NCBI GenBank assembly: GCA_031082145.1
Contig: JAVHLP010000007.1
Span: 1 to 64,000 of the forward strand
Source of the DNA: a bacterium
Lineage (GTDB): Bacteria > Bacillota > Sulfobacillia > UBA995
DNA length: 64,000 nt
Direction of reading: 5' to 3'
A program made the position numbers and the translations under genes. This document shows positions 50,699 through 60,000 of the stretch, piece by piece. Below the pieces are notes generated by a model, which was not told the DNA's origin, searched no databases, and was given only the letters and a program-made list of their open reading frames with translations. The first letter of the stretch is position 1. Each line of letters opens with the position of its first letter.

Positions 50699-50710
50699 GG
50701 ATGGCCATGG

Positions 50711-51634
50711 CTAATCCCACTGCTGCCTGATTTCCACCCGGCGGTAGAAGGTCTGGATGATCTCCTTGGCGGTCCTGCCCTGCTCGGCGAGAATGCGGGC
50801 AGCTTCCTGGGACATGCCCACCCCGTGGCCGAAGCCGCGACCGCTGATGATCACCTGGTCGCCGTCGATCCTGAGACCCAGGATCAGGGTGGAGCGGACC
50901 TCGGTCGCACCCAGGGCAAGGCGGAAGGCCGGCGCGGAAACATGGGTGTCATCGATCTGGATGACGGTGGCCCGGCCCGAAGGACCCCGCTCGGCCACCC
51001 GCATGCGGTTGACGGTCTGCACACTGGCCCCGACCTGCTCGGCCGCTCTTCTGATCTCGGCCCGGGTGAACGTGGCGGTCCAGTCGTTCTCGTCTTCATC
51101 GGTTGGGACGCGGGCACTGCGGAGGTAAGGTGTTCGCTCTCCCCGGAAGCCGAGGCCCTCCGCCGGTGTGGCCGTTCGTCCGCCGGCGTCGGCATGGAAC
51201 CAGGCACGAACCGGACGGCCGCGGTGGGTGATCACCATCCCCCGGGTTGCGTTCACCGCTTCCCGGATAGCGTCGTTGATGGCGGTGGCATCGTAGGCCT
51301 GGAAGTGCTCCTCGTTGGTGCAGACGTCGGTGCCGTGAAGCTCCCGGGTCCCACCTCTGCGCTGCAGGGCTTCCAGGGTGAAGGTGCGGGCGATGATGGC
51401 CTGGGCTTCAAGGGCGGCCCGGGGCCAGTCGCCGAACACCTCGCCGGCAACCACGCCCGCCAGGTACTCCTCGAAATGCATCCGCCGCTTTTCACCTTCC
51501 GCCTCCAGGAAGACCAGGAGCGTGGGCTCCTCGCGGACGTTAACCCATCGCTGGTTCAGGAGAAACGCGGGGCGGCAGCCGGCAACCGGCGACAGGTACC
51601 CGGCGATAAGCATAAGGGCAAGCCACTTGCGCAT
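50711..51634 (-). CDS. spoIID: SpoIID/LytB-domain protein (sporulation)
   Basis: A 307-residue secreted or membrane-anchored protein of the SpoIID/LytB family, whose founding member is a lytic transglycosylase for engulfment. An N-terminal hydrophobic signal (residues 1-20, ending AGC, a possible lipobox) is followed by the family core: FEEYLAGVVAGEVFGDWPRA, ALEAQAIIARTF, DVCTNEEHFQAY, GFGHGVGMSQEAARILAEQG. Context between hup/S4 and yabP is unusual for spoIID, which lies elsewhere in Bacillus. It could be a SpoIID paralogue such as LytB. Confidence 0.85.
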   Translation of the reverse strand: MRKWLALMLIAGYLSPVAGCRPAFLLNQRWVNVREEPTLLVFLEAEGEKRRMHFEEYLAGVVAGEVFGDWPRAALEAQAIIARTFTLEALQRRGGTRELHGTDVCTNEEHFQAYDATAINDAIREAVNATRGMVITHRGRPVRAWFHADAGGRTATPAEGLGFRGERTPYLRSARVPTDEDENDWTATFTRAEIRRAAEQVGASVQTVNRMRVAERGPSGRATVIQIDDTHVSAPAFRLALGATEVRSTLILGLRIDGDQVIISGRGFGHGVGMSQEAARILAEQGRTAKEIIQTFYRRVEIRQQWD

Positions 51635-51640
51635 GGAAAT

Positions 51641-51673
51641 CCCCTCCCCCGGTAGTATCCCCTGAGGGAGGGG
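51641..51673 (-). promoter_or_regulatory. Hairpin that could mask the spoIID ribosome site
   Basis: Two complementary 8-nt arms (GGGAGGGG/CCCCTCCC) with a 17-nt loop. The 3' arm is the GGGGAGGGG ribosome site ahead of the ATG at 51634, so pairing would hide it. Confidence 0.4.
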
Positions 51674-51686
51674 CTTCGCTCGCCGG

Positions 51687-51965
51687 TCACCCCAATTGAA
51701 GGCCGGTGTGCTGGGGGTCGGCGCGGATCTCGCGGACAACCCGGTATAGGGTGCGGGGGTCTGGCGCCACGGGCCGGAGGGACAGCACCTCAACTTCCAG
51801 CTGACGCCGGCCCAACGCCAGTACGATCAGGTCTCCTACCCGCAGGGTCGTGGCCGGCTTGGCTACCCGGCCGTTTACAAGCACCCGGCCCCGGTCGGCT
51901 ACCTCGCGGGCCACCGTCCGGCGGCGGACAAGTCCCGACACCTTGAGGAACTTGTCGAGCCGCAT
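51687..51965 (-). CDS. S4-domain RNA-binding protein (YabO/Hsp15-like)
   Basis: A 92-residue protein with an S4 domain at the N-terminus (RLDKFLKVSGLVRRRTVARE, then VLVNGRVAKPATTLRVGDL). Relatives bind stalled 50S subunits carrying peptidyl-tRNA. It is 29 nt after hup, the common hup-yabO order, and fits with pth and ctc in this block. Confidence 0.9.
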   Translation of the reverse strand: MRLDKFLKVSGLVRRRTVAREVADRGRVLVNGRVAKPATTLRVGDLIVLALGRRQLEVEVLSLRPVAPDPRTLYRVVREIRADPQHTGLQLG

Positions 51966-51994
51966 GGCCCCGCCTCCTCAGATCCCGCCTTGCC

Positions 51995-52273
51995 CTACCT
52001 GGCGACCCGGTCCTTCAGAGGCTGTCCGGGCTTGAACACCGGCACCCGGGCGGCCTCGATGCGGATCTCCTCGCCGGTCTGTGGGTTGCGGCCGGTCCGG
52101 GCGGCCCGGTCGCGAACCTCGAAGGTCCCGAATCCCACCAAGGCGACCTTCTCACCTGCCGCCAGCGCGGCCTCAATGCTCTCGAATACAGCGTTTACCG
52201 CCCGCTCAGCGTCTTTCTTAGTCATCCCCGCCCTGCCGGCCACACTGCTCACCAGGTCGGCCTTGTTCAACAC
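51995..52273 (-). CDS. hup: HU-family DNA-binding protein
   Basis: A 92-residue nucleoid protein. Family motif [20 protein letters not shown] and [11 protein letters not shown] near 45-70. GTG 52273 is used, with GGGGGG at 4 nt. The gene begins inside the 3' end of the MazG gene, 56 nt of overlap in a different frame. Confidence 0.95.
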   Translation of the reverse strand: MLNKADLVSSVAGRAGMTKKDAERAVNAVFESIEAALAAGEKVALVGFGTFEVRDRAARTGRNPQTGEEIRIEAARVPVFKPGQPLKDRVAR

Positions 52274-53615
52274 GTTTCCCCCCCGAACCGACTTGTCCTT
52301 CCAACCTGAGCAGAAGACGATCGGTGGCATCTTGCAGGGCCGCTTCGGGGTCCACACCCCTGGCCGCAGCGCCCTGCACGACCGCGAGGAGGAACTGGCC
52401 CACCGCTTCGGCCGGCTCTTCCCCGGCGGCAGGTGGCCACCGGCTCGGGACCACCGCCTCTTCCAGCCGGTATCCCGCGGCCTCAGCCCGGGCCTGGACG
52501 CGCGCCGCCCGCAGTAGGGCGGGTAGGGTCCGGGGAATGCTCCCCAGCTTACCTCCACCCTCCCGCGCTTTGAGGCGACCCCACTGCCCCAGCACCTCCT
52601 CGCTCGTACTCAGGGAGGCGCCGCCGAACACGTGGGGGTGGCGCCGGCGCAGTTTCTCGGCGATCCCCCGCACGACCTGGTTCAGGTCGAAGGCCCCTTC
52701 TTCCATGGCGAGGACGCCATGGAAAACCACCTGCAGCAGTAAGTCTCCCAGTTCCTCGACCAGTTTATTCGCGTCTCCCAGGTCCAGGGCTTCGGCCAGT
52801 TCGTAGGCTTCCTCCAAGAGGTAGCTCTTCAGGCTCTGATGGGTCTGCTGGCGATCCCAGGGACAGCCAGCCGGTGAGCGGAGACGCAGCATGATGTCGA
52901 CCAGCGGGTCGAGGGGGAAACGGCAGTCCCGGCGGGGGGCCGGCGCGCGCTGGGCCGGGACGTGAATGCTGGTGAGATGATCAAAGGTCTGGTGGTCGAG
53001 GGCACTGAGGGGAACGCCGACGGTCTCCTGGTGGCCGGGAACGCCGGCCAGCCGGATGATGGTGACCAGGTGGGCGGGAGGGTAGTGTTCGAGCAGGTCC
53101 AACTTGACCTGCCCGGCGAGCAGCCGATCATCCACTTGCAGGATCAGGAGGTCCCGATCGGGGCAAGGTCCATGGCGATGCAGGCCTTCCGGATCCATGA
53201 TGACCAGACCCCGGGCAGGATCCAGAGGGGCCAACGCAAACACGGCATCCAGGCCGCTCATCGCCCCTACTAGCTCCACCCTGTCTGTCCGGGCCATCAG
53301 CTCCCGCACGCTCGCCTCGGCCACCCCGGGGTGGCCGGGAACGGCATAGACCACCGGGCCCCCGGCGCCGGCCACTCGCAGCAGGCGGTCGGCAATGGAG
53401 CGGTAGACGTGCTCCAGAGTGTGGGCCTGCTCGTAGAGGTAGTCAAAGGTCTCATAGGCGATACCCTCGGCATCCAGCCGGGTGACGGACGGGTGGCGGC
53501 TGGTGCGGACGAACACGGCCACGGCCTCTCGCATGCGCTCCAGGGCCGCCGGGGGGACATCCTGAGGGTCTCCGGGCCCGAGCCCGACTACGGTGACAGT
53601 CGCCTCGCCGCTCAC
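52218..53615 (-). CDS. yabN: Tetrapyrrole-methylase/MazG fusion (YabN)
   Basis: A 465-residue YabN-type protein. The N-terminal half is a tetrapyrrole-methylase fold ([15 protein letters not shown], then [16 protein letters not shown]). The C-terminal half is MazG, a nucleoside triphosphate pyrophosphohydrolase ([48 protein letters not shown]). It may clean up abnormal nucleotides. GTG 53615 overlaps the spoVB stop (GTGA). The last 20 residues are a low-complexity tail that extends into hup. Confidence 0.9.
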   Translation of the reverse strand: MSGEATVTVVGLGPGDPQDVPPAALERMREAVAVFVRTSRHPSVTRLDAEGIAYETFDYLYEQAHTLEHVYRSIADRLLRVAGAGGPVVYAVPGHPGVAEASVRELMARTDRVELVGAMSGLDAVFALAPLDPARGLVIMDPEGLHRHGPCPDRDLLILQVDDRLLAGQVKLDLLEHYPPAHLVTIIRLAGVPGHQETVGVPLSALDHQTFDHLTSIHVPAQRAPAPRRDCRFPLDPLVDIMLRLRSPAGCPWDRQQTHQSLKSYLLEEAYELAEALDLGDANKLVEELGDLLLQVVFHGVLAMEEGAFDLNQVVRGIAEKLRRRHPHVFGGASLSTSEEVLGQWGRLKAREGGGKLGSIPRTLPALLRAARVQARAEAAGYRLEEAVVPSRWPPAAGEEPAEAVGQFLLAVVQGAAARGVDPEAALQDATDRLLLRLEGQVGSGGKRVEQGRPGEQCGRQGGDD

Positions 53616-55213
53616 CGCCTGAGAACCCCCAGTGACCTGAGCCACCGCATCAGCCGTGGCCCAACCCCGGGCAGCAGCTCGAAGTCCCGCTCCCGGAGGC
53701 CTCCCAGCAGCAGGAGGACCATCCCGTAGACGCCGATGCCTCCGGCAATGGCCAGCAAGGTGGCGGGCCCGTTTCGGCCAAGGAGGGACAGGCCCTGGCG
53801 GTATAGGGCCACCGTGGCCAAGCCCATGAGAGCAGTGGCAATCACCGGCTTGAGTACGCCTTCCCGAATGGAGATGCCGGCGCCGGTCAGGTTCTTCACT
53901 GCGGCCAGGTTCAGGCTGGCCGCCACCATGAAGCCAGCCGCGGTGCCCAAGGCCGCCCCCCGGATACCGAAGGCCGGGATCCCGGTTAGCACCCAGCTGG
54001 TCACCAGCTTGACTATAGCCCCCACCAGGAGGTTGCGGACCGGCAGGTCGGTGCGGCCCAGTCCCTGCAGGACGCCGCTGGTGGCCTGCTGCAGGGTGAG
54101 GAAGAGAAGCCCGGCGGACATGGCGGCGATCGGAACCCCGGCCTCGGGGAACCCAAAGAGCAGGTCGGCGATAGGCGTGGCCAACAGGTAGAGGCCGGCG
54201 ACGGCGGGGATGGCCATCAAGAGGGTGATGCGAATGCCGGCGGCGGCCCGGGACCGGATCGCGACCCGATCGCCCACCGCCTGGGCCTCGGACACGGCCG
54301 GGACCAGGCTGGCCTGGAGAGCGTAGGTGACGACGGTCGGCATGTTCACCAGGGTAAGGGCCATGCCGGTAAGGTGCCCGTAGAGGCGGGTCGCCTCGGC
54401 GAAGGTATAGCCGAGGCCGATGAGGCGGCTCGGGACCACCACCAGATCGATGAGGTTCATGAGCGGCACCACAATCCCGCCCAGAGAGATCGGCAGGGCC
54501 AGCCTCAGGATGGAGGCCACCACGCTCGTGGTGGGCGGGCCGCCGGTAGCCTTCCCACCGCGAACCAACGCTGCCGTCTCGGCCCGGTGGCGCCAGTAGA
54601 TCACGAGCAACACCAAGAGGGCGGCGACCCCACCCACGGCCGCGCCGAAGGTGGCTCCTCCGGCCGCCAACGCCACGCCCCCGGGCAGCAGGTAGTAGGC
54701 CAGGAAGAGCACGATGGCAACCCGCACCAGTTGCTCAACTACCTGGGAAACTGCGGTGGGGGTCATGATCTGCTGGCCCTGGAAGTAGCCGCGCAGCGAT
54801 GATACCAGGGAGACGACAAAGATGGCCGGGGCCAGGGCCACGATGGCGTAGTAGGCCGCCGGATTGTGGGCGATACCCTCGGCAATGCCCCGGGCTCCCA
54901 AGAACATGAGGACGGAGAACAGCAGGCCCAGTCCACCCATCAGGACCAGGGAGATGCGGAAGACGCGGTGGGCCATATCAGGGCGCCCTCGCGCCAGATG
55001 CTCGGCGACGAGCTTGGAGATGGCCACGTTGATGCCAATAGTGGAGACGGTGAGAACCGTCGTGTAGACCGGGTAGGCGATCTGGTACAAGCCAATGCCT
55101 TCATCGCCTATGATACGGGTGAGTGGAATCCGGTAGACGGCTCCGAGAACCCGGGAGATCACGCCGGCGATGGCGAGGATCATGGCCCCCTGGAGGAAGG
55201 ACTGCTTCTTCAC
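53612..55213 (-). CDS. spoVB: SpoVB/MurJ-like flippase
   Basis: A 533-residue membrane protein of the MOP flippase superfamily with 14 expected helices. It begins MKKQSFLQGAMILAIAGVIS and has a FGFPEAGVPIAAMSAGLLFLTLQ stretch in the second half. SpoVB-type proteins move lipid-linked precursors for the spore cortex or other glycans. Context (spoVT upstream, yabN downstream) supports spoVB. Confidence 0.85.
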   Translation of the reverse strand: MKKQSFLQGAMILAIAGVISRVLGAVYRIPLTRIIGDEGIGLYQIAYPVYTTVLTVSTIGINVAISKLVAEHLARGRPDMAHRVFRISLVLMGGLGLLFSVLMFLGARGIAEGIAHNPAAYYAIVALAPAIFVVSLVSSLRGYFQGQQIMTPTAVSQVVEQLVRVAIVLFLAYYLLPGGVALAAGGATFGAAVGGVAALLVLLVIYWRHRAETAALVRGGKATGGPPTTSVVASILRLALPISLGGIVVPLMNLIDLVVVPSRLIGLGYTFAEATRLYGHLTGMALTLVNMPTVVTYALQASLVPAVSEAQAVGDRVAIRSRAAAGIRITLLMAIPAVAGLYLLATPIADLLFGFPEAGVPIAAMSAGLLFLTLQQATSGVLQGLGRTDLPVRNLLVGAIVKLVTSWVLTGIPAFGIRGAALGTAAGFMVAASLNLAAVKNLTGAGISIREGVLKPVIATALMGLATVALYRQGLSLLGRNGPATLLAIAGGIGVYGMVLLLLGGLRERDFELLPGVGPRLMRWLRSLGVLRR

Positions 55214-55287
55214 GTCAGACCCTTCCCTTCGGTCCCCGGGGAGGGAATGGGCGTCCAGACGGGTGCAGGACCCGTAATCACCACCGC

Positions 55288-55298
55288 ATTATACCATC
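55288..55298 (-). promoter_or_regulatory. Extended -10 promoter of spoVB-yabN-hup
   Basis: TGGTATAAT: a perfect -10 (55288-55293) with an upstream TG one base away. No good -35 is present; the T-run of the spoVT terminator lies where it would be. Confidence 0.5.
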
Positions 55299-55303
55299 GG
55301 AAC

Positions 55304-55337
55304 AAAAAAATAGCGAGCCGCTCGGAAAGCCGGTCGC
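55304..55337 (-). terminator. Intrinsic terminator of spoVT
   Basis: On the minus strand a stem GCGACCG paired with CGGCTCGC (one bulge, 10-nt loop) is followed by TATTTTTTT, 18 nt past the spoVT stop. Confidence 0.6.
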
Positions 55338-55354
55338 CTCTTGTTCCTGACGCC

Positions 55355-55912
55355 CTACTGCTCCATCTGCTTGGCCAGGAAGCTGGCGGCCGTCTCCGCC
55401 AGCTTGAGTTCCAGATCCCCCATCTCCGCGTTGGTCTCCTTGGAGCAGATGATCACCGCGCCGATGGGGTCGCCGGCGGCGATGATGGGCGCCGCCACAA
55501 CTACCGAGAAACGGCACTCATCCTCACCGGCCAGGACCACGCACTCAGTGACCCTCTCCTCTCCCGGCCGGGTTATGAGAGTGCGCCGTTCCTCCATTGC
55601 CTGCTCCACCGCGGGGGCAATTGCCTTGCCGAGGAACTCCTTCTTGGGCGCCCCGGCCACGGCGATGATCTGGTCCCGGTCGGCGATCAGGGCAATGTGG
55701 CCGATCGCTTCGTTGAGAGAGTCGGCGTACTCCTTGGCGAAGTCCCCCAGTTCACCAATGGGGGAATACTTCTTCAGGATCACCTCTCCATCTCGATCAA
55801 CGAATATTTCCAGCGGATCGCCTTCCCGGATCCTGAGGGTCCGCCGGATTTCCTTGGGAATGACCACGCGGCCGAGATCATCTATGCGTCTGACAATGCC
55901 GGTAGCCTTCAT
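55355..55912 (-). CDS. spoVT: Stage V sporulation regulator SpoVT
   Basis: A 185-residue regulator of late forespore genes. The N-terminal AbrB-type swapped-hairpin domain is MKATGIVRRIDDLGRVVIPK, then EIRRTLRIREGDPLEIF. The C-terminal GAF-like domain spans about 60-180. ATG 55912 is chosen, matching the family start. A sigma-G-type promoter lies upstream and a terminator downstream, so it is likely monocistronic, as in Bacillus. Confidence 0.95.
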   Translation of the reverse strand: MKATGIVRRIDDLGRVVIPKEIRRTLRIREGDPLEIFVDRDGEVILKKYSPIGELGDFAKEYADSLNEAIGHIALIADRDQIIAVAGAPKKEFLGKAIAPAVEQAMEERRTLITRPGEERVTECVVLAGEDECRFSVVVAAPIIAAGDPIGAVIICSKETNAEMGDLELKLAETAASFLAKQMEQ

Positions 55913-55960
55913 GTCACCCCTCCTCTGGCCTGGGGCCGTCGGCCGGTCCCGACCCAGAGC

Positions 55961-55990
55961 TAGTATATAGAGGGTCCAGGACATTTATTC
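55961..55990 (-). promoter_or_regulatory. Sigma-G/F-type promoter of spoVT
   Basis: -35 GAATA (55986-55990) and -10 TATACTA (55961-55967) with an 18-nt spacer. This fits the sigma-F/G pattern GHATR-N18-CATHHTA except for one base. spoVT is a sigma-G gene in Bacillus, so the match is biologically expected. Confidence 0.6.
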
Positions 55991-56016
55991 TCTGATTTTC
56001 CAGGGGGACAACGCTA

Positions 56017-57075
56017 TCAGGGCCCATAGGTTACCGGCATCTTTCCCTTATGCTCCTCGAACCAGGCGTCGAAGATCGCTTGCCGCCGGCTGGCCAGCAG
56101 GTCCTGCGCCACCTCCGACTCCACCTCTTCGAAACTCGGCTGGCGGCCGGGGGTTACCGTTTCCGCCCGGATCAGGTGCACGCCGAACTGGGTCTTGACC
56201 GGCGAACTGGTCTCTCCCTCGGCCAACTCGACAGCCGCCGCGACGAACTCCGGTGCCAGATAGGGGTCACCAGGAGTGATGGTCCAAGGTAGCAGCCCAC
56301 CCTGGTCTCGGGTGCCCGGATCCAGTGATCGGGATGCGGCCAGGCTGGAGAAGTCCGTTCCCCCCTCCAGCAGTTCGAGGATTTCGCGAGCCTGCGCCTC
56401 TGTCTCTACCAGGATGTGCCTCACGGTTACCTCCCGAGGCACGGCGTAGTCTTCCATATGCTCCTGGTAGTGGGCGGCAACTTCCTCCGGGGTGACGGTG
56501 ACCGCGCCGGTGATCTCCTCGAACAAGGCTCCGGCGGCCAGCCAGCCCCGGACCATCTCCTCCAGGTGGGCCCGGGTGACCCGGGCCGAACGCATGGCCC
56601 GCGTGACGCCGGCAGCCGTCTCAAACCAGTCCTCCAGGCTGCCCAAGACCTGGTCGGTGTAGCTCTTCACCGCGGCGTCGGCCGGCAGGAGATCCCTGGC
56701 CGCAGCCTCCAGGCTGACCAGGCGCTCTTCGATCATCTCCTCCAAGAGCTCCTCTTGGCCGACAGGGCCCCTCCACATGGCCAGCAGGCCCCAGAGTCTT
56801 CCCCTGGCCCCGACCTCGGCCGCCGTGATCCGCAGATCCCCCACGGTGGCCAGCACGCGGGTGCCACTAAACCACCGGTCATCCACATATCCCCAGCTGC
56901 TCCAGCCGATCGCTCCAAGTATCATGCCCGCCGCCAAGACGGCAACGAGTGCCTGCTGCCAGGGCTTGATCCTGCTCTTCGCGCGCCGGACCTGCCTGGC
57001 CTTCTGACGGTCGGCTCTTCTGCGCTGGGCACGGGCGGTGGAGACGCGCCGGCCCGCGGGGTCTCTGTCCCGCAC
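56017..57075 (-). CDS. Parvulin-type peptidyl-prolyl isomerase (PrsA/SurA-like)
   Basis: A 352-residue membrane-anchored foldase. A basic cytoplasmic start (1-35) leads to one membrane helix (about 36-58). A SurA_N-like helical region (about 75-200) and a parvulin domain (about 205-300: VTVRHILVETEAQAREILEL, GTDFSSLAASRSLDPGTRDQ, FGVHLIRAE) follow. No lipobox is seen, so unlike PrsA it is anchored by a helix. It lies just after mfd in the usual order. Confidence 0.85.
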   Translation of the reverse strand: MRDRDPAGRRVSTARAQRRRADRQKARQVRRAKSRIKPWQQALVAVLAAGMILGAIGWSSWGYVDDRWFSGTRVLATVGDLRITAAEVGARGRLWGLLAMWRGPVGQEELLEEMIEERLVSLEAAARDLLPADAAVKSYTDQVLGSLEDWFETAAGVTRAMRSARVTRAHLEEMVRGWLAAGALFEEITGAVTVTPEEVAAHYQEHMEDYAVPREVTVRHILVETEAQAREILELLEGGTDFSSLAASRSLDPGTRDQGGLLPWTITPGDPYLAPEFVAAAVELAEGETSSPVKTQFGVHLIRAETVTPGRQPSFEEVESEVAQDLLASRRQAIFDAWFEEHKGKMPVTYGP

Positions 57076-60000
57076 TTACCCTTCCCCCTCTCTCGCGGCA
57101 TACTGGCGAATCACTGCTTCCGCGTATTCCAGCAGTTCCCGCCCCTGCAAAGCATCGAGTTTGACCGCAAGCAGGCTGTTGCTTCGTGACGGGGCGGCCA
57201 ACACCCTGCCCCGGCCCCAGGCGATCACCTGCGCCACTGCCTGGGGGTCAGCCGGCTTGCCCGGTGCCAGACGGAAGAGGAGCCGGCGGCCCTGCTGCAC
57301 CACGCCGGCGAAACCGGCTCGGCCGGCAACAATCCGGAGCCGGGCGATGGCTACGAGGTCGCAGGCCGGCGGGGGAGGCTCGCCGAAGCGGTCCCGGAGC
57401 TCCTCCTCCACGTCGCCCAGAGCGGCCTCGTCAGCGGCGTCAGCCATCCTCCGGTAGGCCTCCATCCGCTGCCGCTCATCGGGGACGTAATGGGAAGGCA
57501 GGAAAGCGCTGACGGCCACCTCCACCTGTGTCTCAGGGCGGGACGGGAGGGCCTCGCCCCTGACTTCCCGAACCGCCTCCTCCAACAGCCGGCAGTAGAG
57601 ATCAAAGCCCACCGCGGCCATGAACCCGTGCTGTTCGGCCCCCAGGATACTGCCGGCCCCCCTGAGCTCAAGATCTCTCAAGGCCACGCGGTAACCGGAG
57701 CCCAGCTCGGTGAACTCCTCGAGCGTCGCCAGGCGCTTCTCGGCCAACTCCGTCAGCACTCGGCCCCGCCGGTAGGTCAAGTAGGCATAGGCCAGCCGGC
57801 TGGAGCGACCCACCCTGCCCCGCAGTTGGTACAGTTGAGCCAGTCCCAGGCGGTCGGCATCTTCCACGATGAGCGTGTTCACGTTGGGCAGGTCCAGCCC
57901 GGCCTCGATGATCGTGGTGCAGACCAGGACGTCGCTATCACCCGCCACAAACCGGAGGAACACTTCCTCGAGTTCCCGTTCCCGCATCTGACCGTGAGCG
58001 ACCAGCAACCGGGCCTCGGGGATCAGGGCGGCCAGGGCGGCTGCGGCTCGAAAGATAGTTTCGACCCGATTGTGGACGTAGAAGACCTGGCCACCCCGGG
58101 CCAGCTCACGCAGCACCGCTTCGCGAACGAGGTGCTCGGTGTACTCGCACACGTAGGTCTGCACCGGGTGGCGATTCTCCGGGGGGGTATCGATAAAGCT
58201 GGTATCCCGCACGCGGGCCAGGGCCAGGTGGAGGGTGCGAGGTATGGGGGTGGCGGACAGGGTCAACACGTCCACCCCCTGCTTGAGCAGCTTCAACCGC
58301 TCCTTGTGGGCAACCCCAAAGCGGTGTTCCTCGTCCACGATCAGCAGGCCAAGGTCGCGGAAGACCACGTCTTCCTGGAGTAGCCGGTGGGTCCCGATGA
58401 CGATGTCAGTAGTCCCCCGCCGCAGGCTCTCCACCGTGCGCGCCTGCTCCCCCGGACCCCGGAGGCGGGAGAGGAGGTCAACCTGGACCGGGAACTCCCG
58501 CAGGCGGTCGGTGAAGCTCTGGTAGTGCTGCTGCGCCAGAACGGTCGTGGGCACCAGCACGGCCGCCTGCCGGCCCGCGGCAGCGATCTTGAAGGCCGCC
58601 CGCATGGCCACTTCGGTCTTGCCGTAGCCAACGTCTCCCAGCAGCAGGCGTTCCATCGGCCGGGGGGACTCGAGATCGGCTTTTATCTCCGCGATGGATC
58701 GCAGCTGATCCGGCGTCTCCTCGTAAGGGAAGGAAGCTTCCATGTCCGCCTGCCAGGGCCCGTCGGGCATGGCTGCATGCCCAGGTAACGCCTGCCGTCT
58801 CGCATACAGCGAGAGAAGGTCGAAAGCCAGGGCCCGTACAGACTCCCGGGCTTTCCGCTTGGCCCGCGCCCACTCGGTTCCCCCCAACCGGTTGATGCGT
58901 GGCTCATGGCCCTCGGCTCCCACATACCGGTTAACCACGTCGATCTGCTCCACCGGCACGTACAGGCGATCCGCACCTGAGTAGCGGATGAACAGGTAGT
59001 CGCGGGCCACACCGTCGACCGTCAGGGTCTGGATTCCCTGGTAGACCCCTATCCCGTGGTTGGCGTGGACCACGTAGTCGCCGACCTTGAGATCCCGGAA
59101 GTCGCCGAGCCGAGCCCCTTCCCGGGGGGCCCGGACCGGCCGGAGACCCGGCGGGCGGCCGGTGATGTCGCTCTCAGTCACCACCACCAGGCGGACGCTG
59201 CTCAGCTCGAAACCCTGCCTGAGCCAACCGGCTACGACCAGCACCCGGCCGGGGGCCACCGAGCCGGTGCCCGCCGCGACTCCCGCCTCCCGTAGGGTAG
59301 ACGTTATTGCCTGAACCCGAGCCTGATCGCGCGCCACCAGGCAGATGGCGTACTGCTGGTCGCGCCAGCGCCCTAGCTCCTCAAGAAAAGCCGGCCAGCG
59401 GCCGCGAAAACCGGTCATCGGCCGTCCCCGCATGCTCACCCGGGGTTCACTGCCCCCCCGCGGCAGCCTGGAGAAACCGATCCGCCGGCGGCGGGTCAGG
59501 ATGGCCGGCAGCTGCGTCGCGGCGGCGTGGGTCTCGACCTCGCGCGGCAGGAGATACCCGTCCTCCATCAGGCGGGCCATCCCTTCCAGGGCCAACTGCT
59601 CCGCTTTGCGGACATGCTCGCCTACCCGGGCCGGCTCCTCTACCATGAGCAGGCCCCCGGTTCCCAGGTAGTCCACCAGGTGAACGGTTTCAGCCGCATA
59701 GGGCAGGTAACTCCGGCGGCCCTCCCGGCCGGGAGCCTGCAGGTGGGCCTCGACCCGATCCCGCAACCGGGCGGCGGCCGTGCCTTTGCCCGCCCCCCGG
59801 AGCTTCTCAACGGCGGCCTCGAGTTCACGGCGTACGGCCGCCTCCAAGTTGCGGGACTCGGCTTCGCCGAGCACCATCTCGCGGGCGGGGAAGATCGACA
59901 CCATCTCCACCGGGTGCTGGGAGCGCTGGCTGGCCGGGTCGAAGACGCGAATGGAATCTACTTCATCGCCGCTCAACTCGATACGGACGGGGTCGTCGGC

